Assembly: GCF_002901845.1 (NCBI RefSeq)
Contig: NZ_PPQE01000025.1
Span: 166,808-230,807, forward strand
Length of the DNA: 64,000 nucleotides
Source: Staphylococcus hominis subsp. hominis
Lineage (GTDB): Bacteria; Bacillota; Bacilli; Staphylococcales; Staphylococcaceae
Direction: 5' to 3'
A program made the translations under genes and the position numbers. The notes under the pieces are model-generated. The model searched no databases. It was not told the origin of the DNA and worked only from the letters and a program-made list of their open reading frames with translations. Below are positions 40,066 through 51,084 of this stretch, one piece after another (position 1 is the stretch's first letter; each line of letters begins with the position of its first letter).

Positions 40066-40161
40066 ATATATTATATTAATTATCTGTAAATTGTGTTTAT
40101 ATTCATCAATAACGTGAAAAAGTAAATGATTGTTTAATATCGACTTAGAAGGTGGATGAAC

Positions 40162-40548
40162 ATGGCAATTTTAAACAAAGTTATCATTGTTGAAGGTAAA
40201 TCTGATAAGAAGAAAGTGCAACAAGTCATAGCTGAACCTGTAAATATTATTTGTACACATGGTACAATGAGTATCGACAAACTAGACGATATGATAGAAA
40301 CATTATATGGAAAACAGGTCTATATTCTTGCCGATTCAGATGATGAAGGCGAAAAAATTAGAAAATGGTTTAAACGTTATTTAAGTGAAAGTGAACATAT
40401 CTATGTAGATAAAACATATTGTGAAGTCGCGCGTTGTCCTAAAAATTATCTTGCTCATGTATTGAGTAAATATGGATTTAACGTAAAAAAAGAGAAAAAA
40501 CTTATACCTAATTTAAGTTCTGAAAGGTTAGTACTCGTGAATGAATAA
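40162..40548 (+). CDS. Small Toprim-domain protein (YusF-like)
   Basis: A 128-residue protein that is essentially one Toprim domain: VIIVEGKSDKKKVQQV (catalytic-type glutamate near residue 11) and YILADSDDEGEKIRKW (DxD motif near residue 57). This is the arrangement of RNase M5-like and primase-like Toprims that cut or join nucleic acid with Mg2+. B. subtilis YusF occupies the same place after gcvH. Start 40162 has AGAAGGTGG about 6 bp upstream; an ATG two codons earlier abuts that site. The 3' end overlaps the next gene by 8 bp. Its RNA or DNA substrate is unknown. Confidence 0.8.
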   Translation: MAILNKVIIVEGKSDKKKVQQVIAEPVNIICTHGTMSIDKLDDMIETLYGKQVYILADSDDEGEKIRKWFKRYLSESEHIYVDKTYCEVARCPKNYLAHVLSKYGFNVKKEKKLIPNLSSERLVLVNE

Positions 40549-40840
40549 TTCTATTAAAATCGAAGACATCAAAGAACACTTTGATAAAGATAAACATTTA
40601 ATATTTGGATATACTCCTATGTGTGGAACATGTAAGATTTCAGAGCGCATGCTAGATATTGCAAATGATATCGAACAATTACCACTTAAAAAAATTGATT
40701 TAAATTTCCATAAGTATTTTAGTGAAGAATATAAAATTATGTCTGTACCTGTACTGTTAATTATGGATAAGGATAAAGAGGTAGATAGAATCTATGCATT
40801 TCAATCCGTGCCATATTTGTTAGAAAAGTTAAAAAAATGA
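40541..40840 (+). CDS. Thioredoxin-like protein with CGTC active site (YusE-like)
   Basis: A 99-residue thioredoxin-fold protein with the redox motif YTPMCGTCKISERML (Cys29, Cys32) and cis-proline region IMSVPVLLIM near residue 67. Its ATG overlaps the Toprim gene (ATGA), showing coupled translation. In B. subtilis YusE has the same neighbour. It may keep the adjacent Toprim protein or methionine-related enzymes reduced; this is inference. The methionine-uptake operon begins about 55 bp further on with its own promoter. Confidence 0.8.
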   Translation: MNNSIKIEDIKEHFDKDKHLIFGYTPMCGTCKISERMLDIANDIEQLPLKKIDLNFHKYFSEEYKIMSVPVLLIMDKDKEVDRIYAFQSVPYLLEKLKK

Positions 40841-40869
40841 TTGACGAATTATTAGTACAGTGATAGGAT
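40841..40869 (+). promoter_or_regulatory. Promoter of the SAM-riboswitch metNIQ operon
   Basis: -35 TTGACG (40841-40846), exactly 17 bp, -10 TAGGAT (40864-40869), starting at the yusE-like stop codon and about 25 bp before the riboswitch. Confidence 0.65.
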
Positions 40870-40894
40870 ATAAATTAATTAAATAGTGCGAAAA

Positions 40895-41050
40895 CTCTTA
40901 TCGAGAGAGGTGGAGGGATGTGCCCTACGAAGCCCGGCAACCGTCTATAATGGAAATGGTGCCAATTCACATAAAGTTTAAGACTTTAGAAGATGAGAGA
41001 AAGATAATTTTAAATGCTTTCTCATCTCTCTAGGTGGGAAAGCATTTTTT
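40895..41050 (+). promoter_or_regulatory. SAM-I (S-box) riboswitch with terminator
   Basis: The aptamer (40895-40999) has the S-box pattern: P1 strand CTCTTATC pairing with GATGAGAG, the core AGAGAGGTGGAGGGATGTGC, CGAAGCCCGGCAACC, and GGTGCCAATTC. Downstream, AAATGCTTTC and GAAAGCATTTTTT (41013-41050) make the terminator, while GATGAGAG can instead pair with CTCATC at 41021-41026 as antiterminator. High S-adenosylmethionine should therefore stop transcription before metN. Confidence 0.93.
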
Positions 41051-41083
41051 AATTACATAAGGAATTTAAGGGAGGCATTTAAC

Positions 41084-42109
41084 GTGATTGAGTTAAATCA
41101 AGTTGTTAAACGCTATCACACAAAGAACAAAGATGTACTAGCAGTAGATCACGTTGATTTGAATATAGAATCAGGCTCAATTTTTGGAGTGATTGGGTTC
41201 TCTGGTGCTGGTAAAAGTACGTTGATTCGAATGTTTAATAATCTAGAAGAGCCGACTTCAGGGGATATCATTATAGATGGAGACAATATTAACAAACTTT
41301 CTAAATCAGATTTGAGAAAAAAACGACAAAAAGTAAGTATGATTTTCCAACATTTTAATTTATTATGGTCACGTACTGTCATTAGTAATATTATGTTCCC
41401 ACTAGAAATAGCTGGAGTAGCTCGTACAGAAGCAAAAAAAAGAGCTTTAGAACTTGTAGAGTTGGTCGGTTTAAAAGGCCGTGAAAAAGCTTATCCTTCA
41501 GAATTATCGGGTGGTCAAAAACAAAGAGTTGGGATTGCTCGTGCATTAGCGAATGATCCGAATGTCTTATTATGTGACGAGGCTACAAGTGCGCTAGATC
41601 CACAAACAACGGATGAAATTTTAGATTTACTGTTAAAAATAAAAGAAGAAAGAAATCTAACGATTGTGATTATTACACATGAAATGCAAGTGATTAGACG
41701 CATATGTGATGCAGTTGCAGTGATGGAAAATGGACGTGTTATTGAGCAAGGTAATGTTGATGAAGTATTTGAAAATCCTCAACATGAGGTGACAAAACGA
41801 TTCGTGAAAGACGATTTAGACGATGATTTTGAAGATTCAATTAAACATCTAGAACCATTGAACAAAGACGCTTATATTGTAAGGTTGAATTTCAACGGTA
41901 ATAATACAACACAACCTGTTGTATCTGATATTACGCGAACGCAGAATATTGAATTAAATATTTTGGAAGCAAATATTAAAAATACACGTACAGGTTCAAT
42001 TGGATTTTTAATTGTACACATTCCACATATTAGTGAAGATGGATTTAATACATTTGTAACTGAGTTACATAAACAACACGTAAATGTGGAGGTGATTAAA
42101 CATGGATAA
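41084..42109 (+). CDS. metN: Methionine ABC transporter ATP-binding protein
   Basis: MetN powers methionine import. The 341-residue protein has Walker [10 protein letters not shown] (about residue 39), the Q-loop, signature [15 protein letters not shown], Walker [14 protein letters not shown], and a C-terminal NIL domain (residues ~265-341) that senses methionine in characterised relatives. The start is a GTG after GGGAGGC. Its stop overlaps metI by 8 bp. The operon lies under the S-box riboswitch, confirming a methionine role over other D-amino-acid or peptide substrates. Confidence 0.96.
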   Translation: MIELNQVVKRYHTKNKDVLAVDHVDLNIESGSIFGVIGFSGAGKSTLIRMFNNLEEPTSGDIIIDGDNINKLSKSDLRKKRQKVSMIFQHFNLLWSRTVISNIMFPLEIAGVARTEAKKRALELVELVGLKGREKAYPSELSGGQKQRVGIARALANDPNVLLCDEATSALDPQTTDEILDLLLKIKEERNLTIVIITHEMQVIRRICDAVAVMENGRVIEQGNVDEVFENPQHEVTKRFVKDDLDDDFEDSIKHLEPLNKDAYIVRLNFNGNNTTQPVVSDITRTQNIELNILEANIKNTRTGSIGFLIVHIPHISEDGFNTFVTELHKQHVNVEVIKHG

Positions 42110-42797
42110 ATCATATGGTGATATCTTCCATGAAATGATTACTATGCCTAACGTGCAATGGCCTGAAGTTTGGCAAGCAATATATGAAACACTTTATATG
42201 ACTATAGTGTCAACCATTTTTGCTTTTATCTTTGGCTTAATCTTAGGTGTGCTGCTTTTCTTATCAGCTAAAAGTGACGCACCTGGAGCTAAAATTTTCT
42301 ATACGGTAGTTTCATTTATAGTTAACTTGTTCCGTGCAATTCCATTTATTATTTTAATTTTGTTATTAATTCCGTTCACAAGTGTATTATTAGGTACAAT
42401 TAGTGGACCGACGGGAGCACTTCCAGCATTAATCATTGGCGCTGCACCGTTCTACGCAAGATTAGTTGAAATCGCATTTAAAGAAATCGATAAAGGCGTT
42501 ATTGAAGCAGCATGGTCTATGGGTGCGAATACTTGGACAGTCGTTCGAAAAGTATTGCTTCCAGAAGCAATGCCAGCACTTGTTTCAGGTATTACAGTAA
42601 CTGCTATCGCTTTAGTTGGTTCAACTGCTATTGCAGGCGTTATTGGTGCAGGTGGTTTAGGTAATTTAGCTTACTTAACTGGTTTTACACGTAACCAAAA
42701 CGACGTCATTTTAGTGTCAACCGTATTTATTTTAATTATTGTATTTATAATCCAATTCATCGGGGATTGGCTTACAAATAAAATTGATAAACGATAA
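42102..42797 (+). CDS. metI: Methionine ABC transporter permease
   Basis: The 231-residue permease (called MetP in Bacillus) has about five membrane segments and the EAA-type loop [24 protein letters not shown] that docks MetN. The ATG lies inside the last codons of metN, so the two are coupled. It is followed 20 bp later by metQ. Length and topology are normal for the family. Confidence 0.95.
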   Translation: MDKSYGDIFHEMITMPNVQWPEVWQAIYETLYMTIVSTIFAFIFGLILGVLLFLSAKSDAPGAKIFYTVVSFIVNLFRAIPFIILILLLIPFTSVLLGTISGPTGALPALIIGAAPFYARLVEIAFKEIDKGVIEAAWSMGANTWTVVRKVLLPEAMPALVSGITVTAIALVGSTAIAGVIGAGGLGNLAYLTGFTRNQNDVILVSTVFILIIVFIIQFIGDWLTNKIDKR

Positions 42798-42817
42798 TAG
42801 AAAAGAGGACAGATTAA

Positions 42818-43633
42818 ATGAAAAAACTTTTAAGTTTAGTATTAATACTTACACTGACAGTTGTATTAGTTGCTTGTGGTAAAGGTGGAGACGAAAAAGA
42901 TAAAAAAATCGTTGTAGGTGCCTCACCAGCACCACACGCTGAAATCTTAGAAAAAGCAAAACCACTTCTTGAGAAAAAGGGTTATGATTTAGAAATTAAA
43001 ACAATCAATGATTACACTACACCTAATAAGTTGTTAGATAAAGGTGAACTTGATGCTAACTACTTCCAACACGTTCCTTATTTAAAAACTGAAAGTAAAG
43101 AAAAAGGATACAAAATTGAAGATGCAGGTAAAGTTCATTTAGAACCAATGGCTGTTTATTCTAAAAAATACAAAAGTTTAAAAGACCTTCCTAAAGGTGC
43201 GACAGTTTATGTTTCAAATAACCCAGCTGAACAAGGTCGTTTCTTAAAATTCTTCGTTGATGAAGGCTTAATTAAAATTAAAAAAGGCGTAAAAATTGAA
43301 GACGCTAAATTTGAAGATATTACTGAAAACAAAAAAGATATTAAATTCAATAACAAACAATCAGCTGAATATCTTCCGAAAATCTATCAAAATCAAGATG
43401 TAGATGCAGCTATTATTAATTCAAACTATGCTATTGATCAAGGCTTAAGTCCCCAAAAAGATTCAATTGTAGTTGAAAAACCTAATAATAACCCTTATGC
43501 AAACCTAATTGCAGTTCGTAAAGATCATAAAGATGATGAAAAAATTAAAGCTTTAGTTGAAGTATTACAATCTAAAGACATTCGTGATTTCATCAATGAA
43601 AAATACAAAGGTGCAGTTGTACCTGCAAAATAA
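42818..43633 (+). CDS. metQ: Methionine-binding lipoprotein
   Basis: MetQ is the extracellular substrate-binding lipoprotein of the methionine ABC importer. The 271-residue protein has a lipoprotein signal with lipobox LVAC (Cys20), then VGASPAPHAEILE, DYTTPNKLLDKGELDANYFQH and NSNYAIDQGLSP, all typical of the NlpA/MetQ family. AGAGGA precedes the ATG. A strong terminator follows, ending metNIQ. Confidence 0.96.
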   Translation: MKKLLSLVLILTLTVVLVACGKGGDEKDKKIVVGASPAPHAEILEKAKPLLEKKGYDLEIKTINDYTTPNKLLDKGELDANYFQHVPYLKTESKEKGYKIEDAGKVHLEPMAVYSKKYKSLKDLPKGATVYVSNNPAEQGRFLKFFVDEGLIKIKKGVKIEDAKFEDITENKKDIKFNNKQSAEYLPKIYQNQDVDAAIINSNYAIDQGLSPQKDSIVVEKPNNNPYANLIAVRKDHKDDEKIKALVEVLQSKDIRDFINEKYKGAVVPAK

Positions 43634-43648
43634 TGAATAATATGCAGT

Positions 43649-43688
43649 AAAAAACGGTTCACAAAGAAATATGTGAACCGTTTTTTTA
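43649..43688 (+). terminator. Terminator after metQ
   Basis: AAAACGGTTCACA-AAGAAATA-TGTGAACCGTTTTTTT is a near-perfect hairpin with a T run. Confidence 0.92.
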
Positions 43689-43722
43689 TTTTATATCAAT
43701 ACATTTATTGCAGTCATTTATA

Positions 43723-43887
43723 TTATAAACTTGAATCGTCTTGATATAGTATTCCAACGCCGATACCACCTTGACCCATCGCATATTCAAATTTAACAAT
43801 TTCTATATATGGATGTTCTTCTAAGAATGCATTAACCTTTTTATTTAAACCTTTTTCTGTCATAGCAGTAAAATTAACAAATGTCAT
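43723..43887 (-). CDS. Small cytoplasmic protein, possibly Cse60/DUF2758-like
   Basis: A 54-residue protein (MTFVNFTAMTEKGLNKKVNAFL...) with a helix-then-strand outline and ending in VGILYQDDSSL. The arrangement of an N-terminal strand, a lysine-rich helix (KGLNKKVNAFLEEHP) and two further strands resembles the small Cse60-type proteins of Bacillus, but the similarity is weak by eye. TTGGAG is about 9 bp before ATG 43887; upstream in-frame starts have no ribosome site. It converges with metQ. Confidence 0.55.
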   Translation of the reverse strand: MTFVNFTAMTEKGLNKKVNAFLEEHPYIEIVKFEYAMGQGGIGVGILYQDDSSL

Positions 43888-43980
43888 AGTTATCATCTCC
43901 AATTGGATAAGTAAATTGAACAATGTTATTATAACAATTATTTTAATTAGACAGAAAATATAAAAAACAACAGAATTTAT

Positions 43981-44006
43981 GTTTATACATGATATGTATT
44001 GGGTAT
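43981..44006 (+). promoter_or_regulatory. Sigma-B promoter of csbD-like gene
   Basis: GTTTAT, 14 bp, GGGTAT (43981-43986 and 44001-44006), about 55 bp before the start. It fits the sigma-B consensus with one mismatch, and CsbD-type genes are known sigma-B targets in Bacillus and staphylococci. Confidence 0.75.
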
Positions 44007-44061
44007 GTTAATATTACAAAAATCATTTAAGAATGAAATGTTCAACAAGGAGGAATTTAAA

Positions 44062-44247
44062 ATGGCAGAAGATAAATTTGAACAAGCTAAAGGTAACATT
44101 AAAGAAACAGTTGGTAATGCAACTGATAATAAAGATTTAGAAAAAGAAGGTCAAGGCGACAAAGCTTCAGGTAAAGCTAAAGAAGTGGTTGATAACGTTA
44201 AAGATAAAGCAAATGATGTTATTGATAAATTAAAAGGCGATAAATAA
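44062..44247 (+). CDS. CsbD-like general stress protein
   Basis: A 61-residue, highly charged, glycine- and lysine-rich helical protein of the CsbD/UPF0337 family, with the hallmarks [22 protein letters not shown] and [25 protein letters not shown]. These proteins accumulate in the general stress response; the mechanism is unknown. AAGGAGG is 8 bp before ATG 44062. The sigma-B promoter upstream fits. It shares a bidirectional terminator with the convergent DUF368 gene. Confidence 0.92.
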   Translation: MAEDKFEQAKGNIKETVGNATDNKDLEKEGQGDKASGKAKEVVDNVKDKANDVIDKLKGDK

Positions 44248-44266
44248 GTCGTTTTAACTAGAAGAG

Positions 44267-44296
44267 AACGCATGTGTTAAACACATGCGTTTTTTG
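44267..44296 (+). terminator. Bidirectional terminator after csbD
   Basis: AACGCATGTGT-TAA-ACACATGCGTT followed by TTTTT, between convergent genes. Confidence 0.9.
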
Positions 44297-44310
44297 TTTA
44301 TTTTAGAATA

Positions 44311-45168
44311 TTATGTCTGAGTATCATTGTTAGATGTAATCAGTCCTAATGAATAACTTACTATATATCCTATTACTAAAGAAATAATCGAAACAATCCA
44401 TTCTACTGGTGATTTAGGAATTCCTGGGAATACAGCATAAATTGAACCAATAACAAAACCAGTAATTAAGGCAAATGTTCCAATAAAGTGGTGGGTTAAA
44501 AAGTATTTTATAATACGGCTTGAAAATAGAAATCCACATAAAATACCTAAACCAACTACTATTAATATAGGCAGACCGGTAAAGTTAAATTTAGCTAAAT
44601 TAGCAATAGCTAACATTATTGTTCCATATGCACCGAATACAAGTAGCATAAATGAGCCAGAGATACCTGGAAGTAGCATTGCACTAGAAGCACAAACACC
44701 TGCTATAAAATATTTAATAATAAGACTAAAAGATAATTGAAGTGTTAAACTTGATTGCTGTGTGCTAGGATTTAATAACGTTAATGTCACTATAACTATG
44801 ATTCCTAAAATTAATAATCCATAGTGTTTAGTTGTAAATGTTTTTTTAAAATCTGAAGTTTTTAATAAGTAAGGGACAATGCCTATAATTAAACCAGTAA
44901 AAAAGAACATCGTTATTACGTGATGATGATCGAGTAGGTAATGAATTAAATTACTAAGTACACCAATCGCTAAAATCATTCCTATTAATATAGGAAGTAA
45001 AAATTTTAGACTTGGCCAAAATCGTTTAGAAAATAATCCACTAATGGATGAAATAAAACCATCATATATTCCTAAAAGTAAAGCAATGGTACCTCCACTA
45101 ATTCCTGGAACTAAATCTGAAGTTCCCATCGCAAATCCTTTTAAAATATTTTTCCATTTGAATGTCAT
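44311..45168 (-). CDS. DUF368 polytopic membrane protein
   Basis: A 285-residue membrane protein with eight or more hydrophobic segments arranged as two related halves, each with a conserved glycine-rich entry: GTSDLVPGISGGTIALLLGIYDG near residue 16 and SSAMLLPGISGSFMLLVFGAYG near residue 161. This duplication is typical of the DUF368/PopT family, recently linked to polyprenyl-phosphate (undecaprenyl phosphate) recycling across the membrane. AAAGGAG precedes the ATG. The C55-P flippase function is knowledge about relatives, not visible in this sequence. The bacitracin/wall link would fit its conservation. Confidence 0.85.
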   Translation of the reverse strand: MTFKWKNILKGFAMGTSDLVPGISGGTIALLLGIYDGFISSISGLFSKRFWPSLKFLLPILIGMILAIGVLSNLIHYLLDHHHVITMFFFTGLIIGIVPYLLKTSDFKKTFTTKHYGLLILGIIVIVTLTLLNPSTQQSSLTLQLSFSLIIKYFIAGVCASSAMLLPGISGSFMLLVFGAYGTIMLAIANLAKFNFTGLPILIVVGLGILCGFLFSSRIIKYFLTHHFIGTFALITGFVIGSIYAVFPGIPKSPVEWIVSIISLVIGYIVSYSLGLITSNNDTQT

Positions 45169-45491
45169 AAAGGTCTCCTTTCTTTATTAAGTTAATACGA
45201 ATACTACCAAATTTTTAACTTACATTGAAATATTAAGTAGTCAATCATCGTTAATATATAGATGCCTATTGAGAACAGATGCCTTTTGATTATCAGTCGC
45301 ACTTGAAAATTGAAGTCATTTCGAAACAATTTTGATGAAAATATAATCTTTTTTGTCATTTTAATAAGTTTATATTGGGGACTATTTACGTTATAATTAA
45401 GTGTATTAAAGTGTTAGAAGTCTTTTTGACTATAAATTAAAATTACTATAAACTAGTTAAGAAAACTTTATATTTTATGGAGGGAATATAA
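45169..45491 (+). other. Intergenic region with suf operon promoter
   Basis: 323 bp between the divergent DUF368 gene and sufC. The best sigma-A candidate is TATAAT at about 45391-45396 preceded 17 bp earlier by TTTATA; a second is TTGACT at 45427 with TATAAA. A long leader of up to 100 nt would follow. I see no clear regulator site or riboswitch fold. Confidence 0.4.
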
Positions 45492-46253
45492 ATGTCATCA
45501 ACATTGGAAATTAAAGACTTACATGTGTCTATTGAAGATAAAGAAATTTTAAAAGGTGTTAATTTAACAATTAATACTGGTGAAGTTCACGCAATCATGG
45601 GACCTAATGGTACAGGTAAATCAACATTATCTTCTGCAATTATGGGTCACCCAAGTTATGAAGTCACTCAAGGTGAAGTATTACTTGATGGCGTAAATAT
45701 TTTAGAATTAGAGGTTGACGAAAGAGCAAAAGCAGGTCTTTTCTTAGCAATGCAATATCCATCAGAAATTACTGGTGTAACAAATGCAGACTTTATGCGT
45801 TCAGCGATTAATGCAAAACGTGAAGAAGGTCAAGAAATTAACTTAATGCAATTTATTAAAAAATTAGATAAACAAATGGATTTCTTAGATATTGATAAAG
45901 ATATGGCGCAACGTTATTTAAATGAAGGTTTCTCAGGTGGGGAGAAAAAACGTAATGAAATCTTACAATTAATGATGTTAGAACCCAAATTTGCGATTTT
46001 AGATGAAATTGACTCAGGTTTAGATATTGATGCATTAAAAGTCGTTTCTAAAGGAATCAATGAAATGCGTGGTGAAGATTTCGGTGCATTAATGATTACA
46101 CACTATCAACGTTTATTAAACTATATTACTCCTGATAAAGTACATGTTATGTATGGCGGTAAAGTTGTAAAATCAGGCGGTCCAGAATTAGCTAAACGTC
46201 TTGAAGAAGAAGGTTATGAATGGGTTAAAGAAGAATTTGGTGCAACTGAATAG
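45492..46253 (+). CDS. sufC: Fe-S cluster assembly ATPase SufC
   Basis: SufC is the ABC-type ATPase of the SufBCD scaffold for Fe-S cluster assembly. The 253-residue protein has Walker [10 protein letters not shown] (about residue 37), the SufC-type signature [14 protein letters not shown], and Walker [22 protein letters not shown] precedes the ATG. It heads the order sufC-D-S-U-B usual for Firmicutes and is probably transcribed from the promoter in the preceding 320-bp region. It has no membrane partner, unlike transport ATPases. Confidence 0.97.
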   Translation: MSSTLEIKDLHVSIEDKEILKGVNLTINTGEVHAIMGPNGTGKSTLSSAIMGHPSYEVTQGEVLLDGVNILELEVDERAKAGLFLAMQYPSEITGVTNADFMRSAINAKREEGQEINLMQFIKKLDKQMDFLDIDKDMAQRYLNEGFSGGEKKRNEILQLMMLEPKFAILDEIDSGLDIDALKVVSKGINEMRGEDFGALMITHYQRLLNYITPDKVHVMYGGKVVKSGGPELAKRLEEEGYEWVKEEFGATE

Positions 46254-46375
46254 GTCATTAAATAATATAAAAACTATTCATAAAAAGAACTGATTGATTT
46301 TAAAATGTGGAAATAAACAGTTTATATATCAATTCAGTTACTAAAATTTTTCATCAAGTAGGAGGAAAAAGCATT

Positions 46376-47683
46376 ATGACAACAGAAACTTTAAATATTT
46401 CTGAAGCACAACTTGTTGATTATTCTAAAGCACAAAATGAACCTTCTTGGATGACTGAACTACGTCAAAAAGCTTTGAAATTAACAGAAACTTTAGAAAT
46501 GCCTAAACCAGATAAAACAAAACTAAGAAAATGGGATTTCGATGCATTTAAACAACATCATGTAGAAAGTAAATCATATAATGATGTATCAGAACTTCCT
46601 GAATCAGTTAAAAATATTATTGATATAGAAAATTCTAAAAATTTAATTATTCAACATAATAATGATTTAGCTTTCACACAAGTATCAGAACAAGCAAATC
46701 ATAATAATGTTATTATTGAAGGTTTATCAAAAGCGCTACAAGATCATAGTGAATTAGTAGAAAAATATTTAATGAAAGATGCAGTTACAGTAGATGAACA
46801 TCGATTAACTGCTTTGCATACAGCATTATTGAATGGTGGCGTATTTGTATATGTCCCTAAAAATGTAGTAGTTGAAGACCCTATTCAATATGTAGTATTA
46901 CATGACAATGAGAATGCAAGTTTATTTAATCATGCTATTATTGTAACGGAAGAAAGTGCTGAAGTAACATATGTTGAGAATTACCTTTCAACTGCAAGTG
47001 GTGAAGGTAATCAAGTCAATATTATTTCTGAAGTGATTGCAGGAGCAAATTCAAACATTACTTATGGTTCAGTTGACTATCTAGATAAAGGATTTACAGG
47101 TCACATTATCCGTCGTGGTGTGACGGCAGCAGATGCATCAATTAATTGGGCTTTAGGTTTAATGAATGAGGGAAGCCAAATTATTGATAATACTACTAAC
47201 TTAATTGGTGATCGTTCAACAAGTGAACTAAAATCAGTCATTGTTGGTACTGGTGATCAAAAAATTAACTTAACATCTAAAATCGTTCAATATGGTAAGG
47301 AAACAAATGGTTATATCTTAAAACATGGTGTAATGCGTGAAAATGCTTCATCTGTATTTAACGGTATTGGATATATTAAGCATGGCGGTACAAAATCTAT
47401 CGCAAATCAAGAATCTCGTGTGTTAATGCTTTCAGAGCATGCTCGCGGAGATGCGAACCCTATTCTACTTATCGATGAAGATGATGTTGAAGCAGGTCAT
47501 GCAGCTTCGGTTGGTCGTGTTGACCCAGAACAACTTTACTACTTAATGAGCCGTGGTATTTCTCAAAAAGAAGCAGAACGTCTTGTTATTCATGGTTTCT
47601 TAGATCCAGTTGTCCGTGAATTACCAATTGAAGATGTGAAACGTCAATTACGAGAAGTCATCGAACTTAAAGTAAATAAATAA
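46376..47683 (+). CDS. sufD: Fe-S cluster assembly protein SufD
   Basis: SufD partners SufB and SufC in the scaffold complex. The 435-residue protein has the SufB/SufD core beta-helix and C-terminal domain, with [23 protein letters not shown] and the helix KEAERLVIHGFLDPVV. AGGAGG lies 8 bp before ATG 46376; an in-frame ATG 69 bp upstream has no ribosome site. It lacks the N-terminal SufB-type extension, as expected. It sits between sufC and sufS. Confidence 0.96.
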   Translation: MTTETLNISEAQLVDYSKAQNEPSWMTELRQKALKLTETLEMPKPDKTKLRKWDFDAFKQHHVESKSYNDVSELPESVKNIIDIENSKNLIIQHNNDLAFTQVSEQANHNNVIIEGLSKALQDHSELVEKYLMKDAVTVDEHRLTALHTALLNGGVFVYVPKNVVVEDPIQYVVLHDNENASLFNHAIIVTEESAEVTYVENYLSTASGEGNQVNIISEVIAGANSNITYGSVDYLDKGFTGHIIRRGVTAADASINWALGLMNEGSQIIDNTTNLIGDRSTSELKSVIVGTGDQKINLTSKIVQYGKETNGYILKHGVMRENASSVFNGIGYIKHGGTKSIANQESRVLMLSEHARGDANPILLIDEDDVEAGHAASVGRVDPEQLYYLMSRGISQKEAERLVIHGFLDPVVRELPIEDVKRQLREVIELKVNK

Positions 47684-49415
<1,732 letters not shown>

Positions 49416-49576
49416 AATACGAATAGGTAATAAATGTTATTCTAAGCACTATGGTGCTGTGACATTTTACACATATTTCTTTTTATATAGTTTGCATGTT
49501 GTTACAATGACTATAGATAGTAGTGAAAGATAAATGATGCGCATATCGTTTTAAATATATTTAAGGAGTGATTGAA
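49416..49576 (+). other. 161-bp sufU-sufB spacer
   Basis: Unusually long for this operon. A weak candidate promoter is TTGCAT (49492-49497) with TAGATA 16 bp downstream. No terminator hairpin with a T tract is seen, so readthrough from sufU is likely. Confidence 0.35.
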
Positions 49577-50974
49577 ATGGCTAAAAAAGCACCTGATGTT
49601 GGAGATTATAAATATGGTTTCCATGATGAGGATGTTTCCATTTTCAGATCAGAACGTGGTCTAACAGAAAATATTGTTAGAGAAATTTCTAAGATGAAAG
49701 AAGAACCAGAATGGATGCTTAATTTCCGATTAAAAGCTTTAAAACTATTCTATAAAATCCCAATGCCTCAATGGGGTGGCGATTTATCAGAGTTGAATTT
49801 TGATGACATTACTTATTATGTTAAGCCTTCAGAGCATACTGAACGTTCTTGGGATGAAGTACCTGAAGAAATTAAACGTACATTTGATAAATTAGGTATA
49901 CCAGAAGCAGAACAAAAATATTTAGCTGGTGTTTCTGCACAATATGAATCAGAAGTTGTATATCATAATATGGAAAAAGAATTAGAAGAAAAAGGGATAA
50001 TCTTTAAAGATACAGACAGTGCTTTACGTGAAAATGAAGACTTATTTAAAGAATACTTTGCTTCTGTTGTTCCAGCAGCTGATAATAAATTCGCAGCATT
50101 AAATTCAGCAGTATGGTCAGGTGGTTCATTCATCTATGTACCTAAAAACGTTAAATTAGATACACCATTACAAGCGTACTTCCGAATTAACTCAGAAAAT
50201 ATGGGTCAATTCGAACGTACATTAATTATTGCTGATGAAGGGGCTTCAGTAAACTATGTTGAGGGTTGTACTGCACCAGTATATACTACAAGTTCATTAC
50301 ACTCAGCAGTAGTTGAAATTATTGTTCATAAAGATGCACATGTTCGTTATACTACTATCCAAAACTGGGCTAACAATGTGTATAACTTAGTTACTAAACG
50401 TACGTTTGTTCATGAAAATGGTAATATGGAATGGGTTGACGGTAACTTAGGTTCTAAGTTAACAATGAAATACCCTAACTGTGTATTATTAGGTGAAGGT
50501 GCGAAAGGTAGTACATTATCCATCGCATTTGCGGGTAAAGGTCAAGTTCAAGATGCAGGTGCTAAAATGATTCATAAAGCCCCAAATACATCTTCAACTA
50601 TCGTATCTAAATCAATTTCTAAAAACGGTGGTAAAGTAATCTATCGCGGTATCGTTCACTTTGGACGCAAAGCTAAAGGTGCGCGTTCAAATATCGAATG
50701 CGATACATTAATTCTAGATAACGAATCAACTTCAGACACAATTCCATATAATGAAGTATTTAATGATAATATTTCATTAGAACATGAAGCGAAAGTTTCT
50801 AAAGTATCTGAAGAACAATTATTCTATCTAATGAGTAGAGGGATTTCTGAAGAAGAAGCAACAGAGATGATTGTTATGGGATTCATCGAACCATTTACTA
50901 AAGAATTACCAATGGAGTATGCTGTAGAAATGAACCGTCTTATTAAATTTGAAATGGAAGGTTCAATTGGATAA
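49577..50974 (+). CDS. sufB: Fe-S cluster assembly protein SufB
   Basis: SufB is the core scaffold on which SufBCD builds Fe-S clusters. The 465-residue protein shows the SufB N-terminal region ([20 protein letters not shown]) and the beta-helix with [21 protein letters not shown], and the C-terminal [26 protein letters not shown] is 8 bp before ATG 49577; a GTG three codons upstream overlaps that site. It ends the suf operon, with a strong terminator 27 bp downstream. Confidence 0.97.
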   Translation: MAKKAPDVGDYKYGFHDEDVSIFRSERGLTENIVREISKMKEEPEWMLNFRLKALKLFYKIPMPQWGGDLSELNFDDITYYVKPSEHTERSWDEVPEEIKRTFDKLGIPEAEQKYLAGVSAQYESEVVYHNMEKELEEKGIIFKDTDSALRENEDLFKEYFASVVPAADNKFAALNSAVWSGGSFIYVPKNVKLDTPLQAYFRINSENMGQFERTLIIADEGASVNYVEGCTAPVYTTSSLHSAVVEIIVHKDAHVRYTTIQNWANNVYNLVTKRTFVHENGNMEWVDGNLGSKLTMKYPNCVLLGEGAKGSTLSIAFAGKGQVQDAGAKMIHKAPNTSSTIVSKSISKNGGKVIYRGIVHFGRKAKGARSNIECDTLILDNESTSDTIPYNEVFNDNISLEHEAKVSKVSEEQLFYLMSRGISEEEATEMIVMGFIEPFTKELPMEYAVEMNRLIKFEMEGSIG

Positions 50975-51001
50975 TTTAAGATATAGCTTAAGCTAATAGT
51001 T

Positions 51002-51036
51002 AAAAGAACTAGAATGTTTAACATTCTAGTTCTTTT
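51002..51036 (+). terminator. Terminator after sufB
   Basis: AAAAGAACTAGAATGT-TTA-ACATTCTAGTTCTTTT is a perfect 16-bp stem with a T run. Confidence 0.93.
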
Positions 51037-51084
51037 GTTTTTCAAGTATATTAAAAAGAAGTAAACATTTAATATATATAGAAC

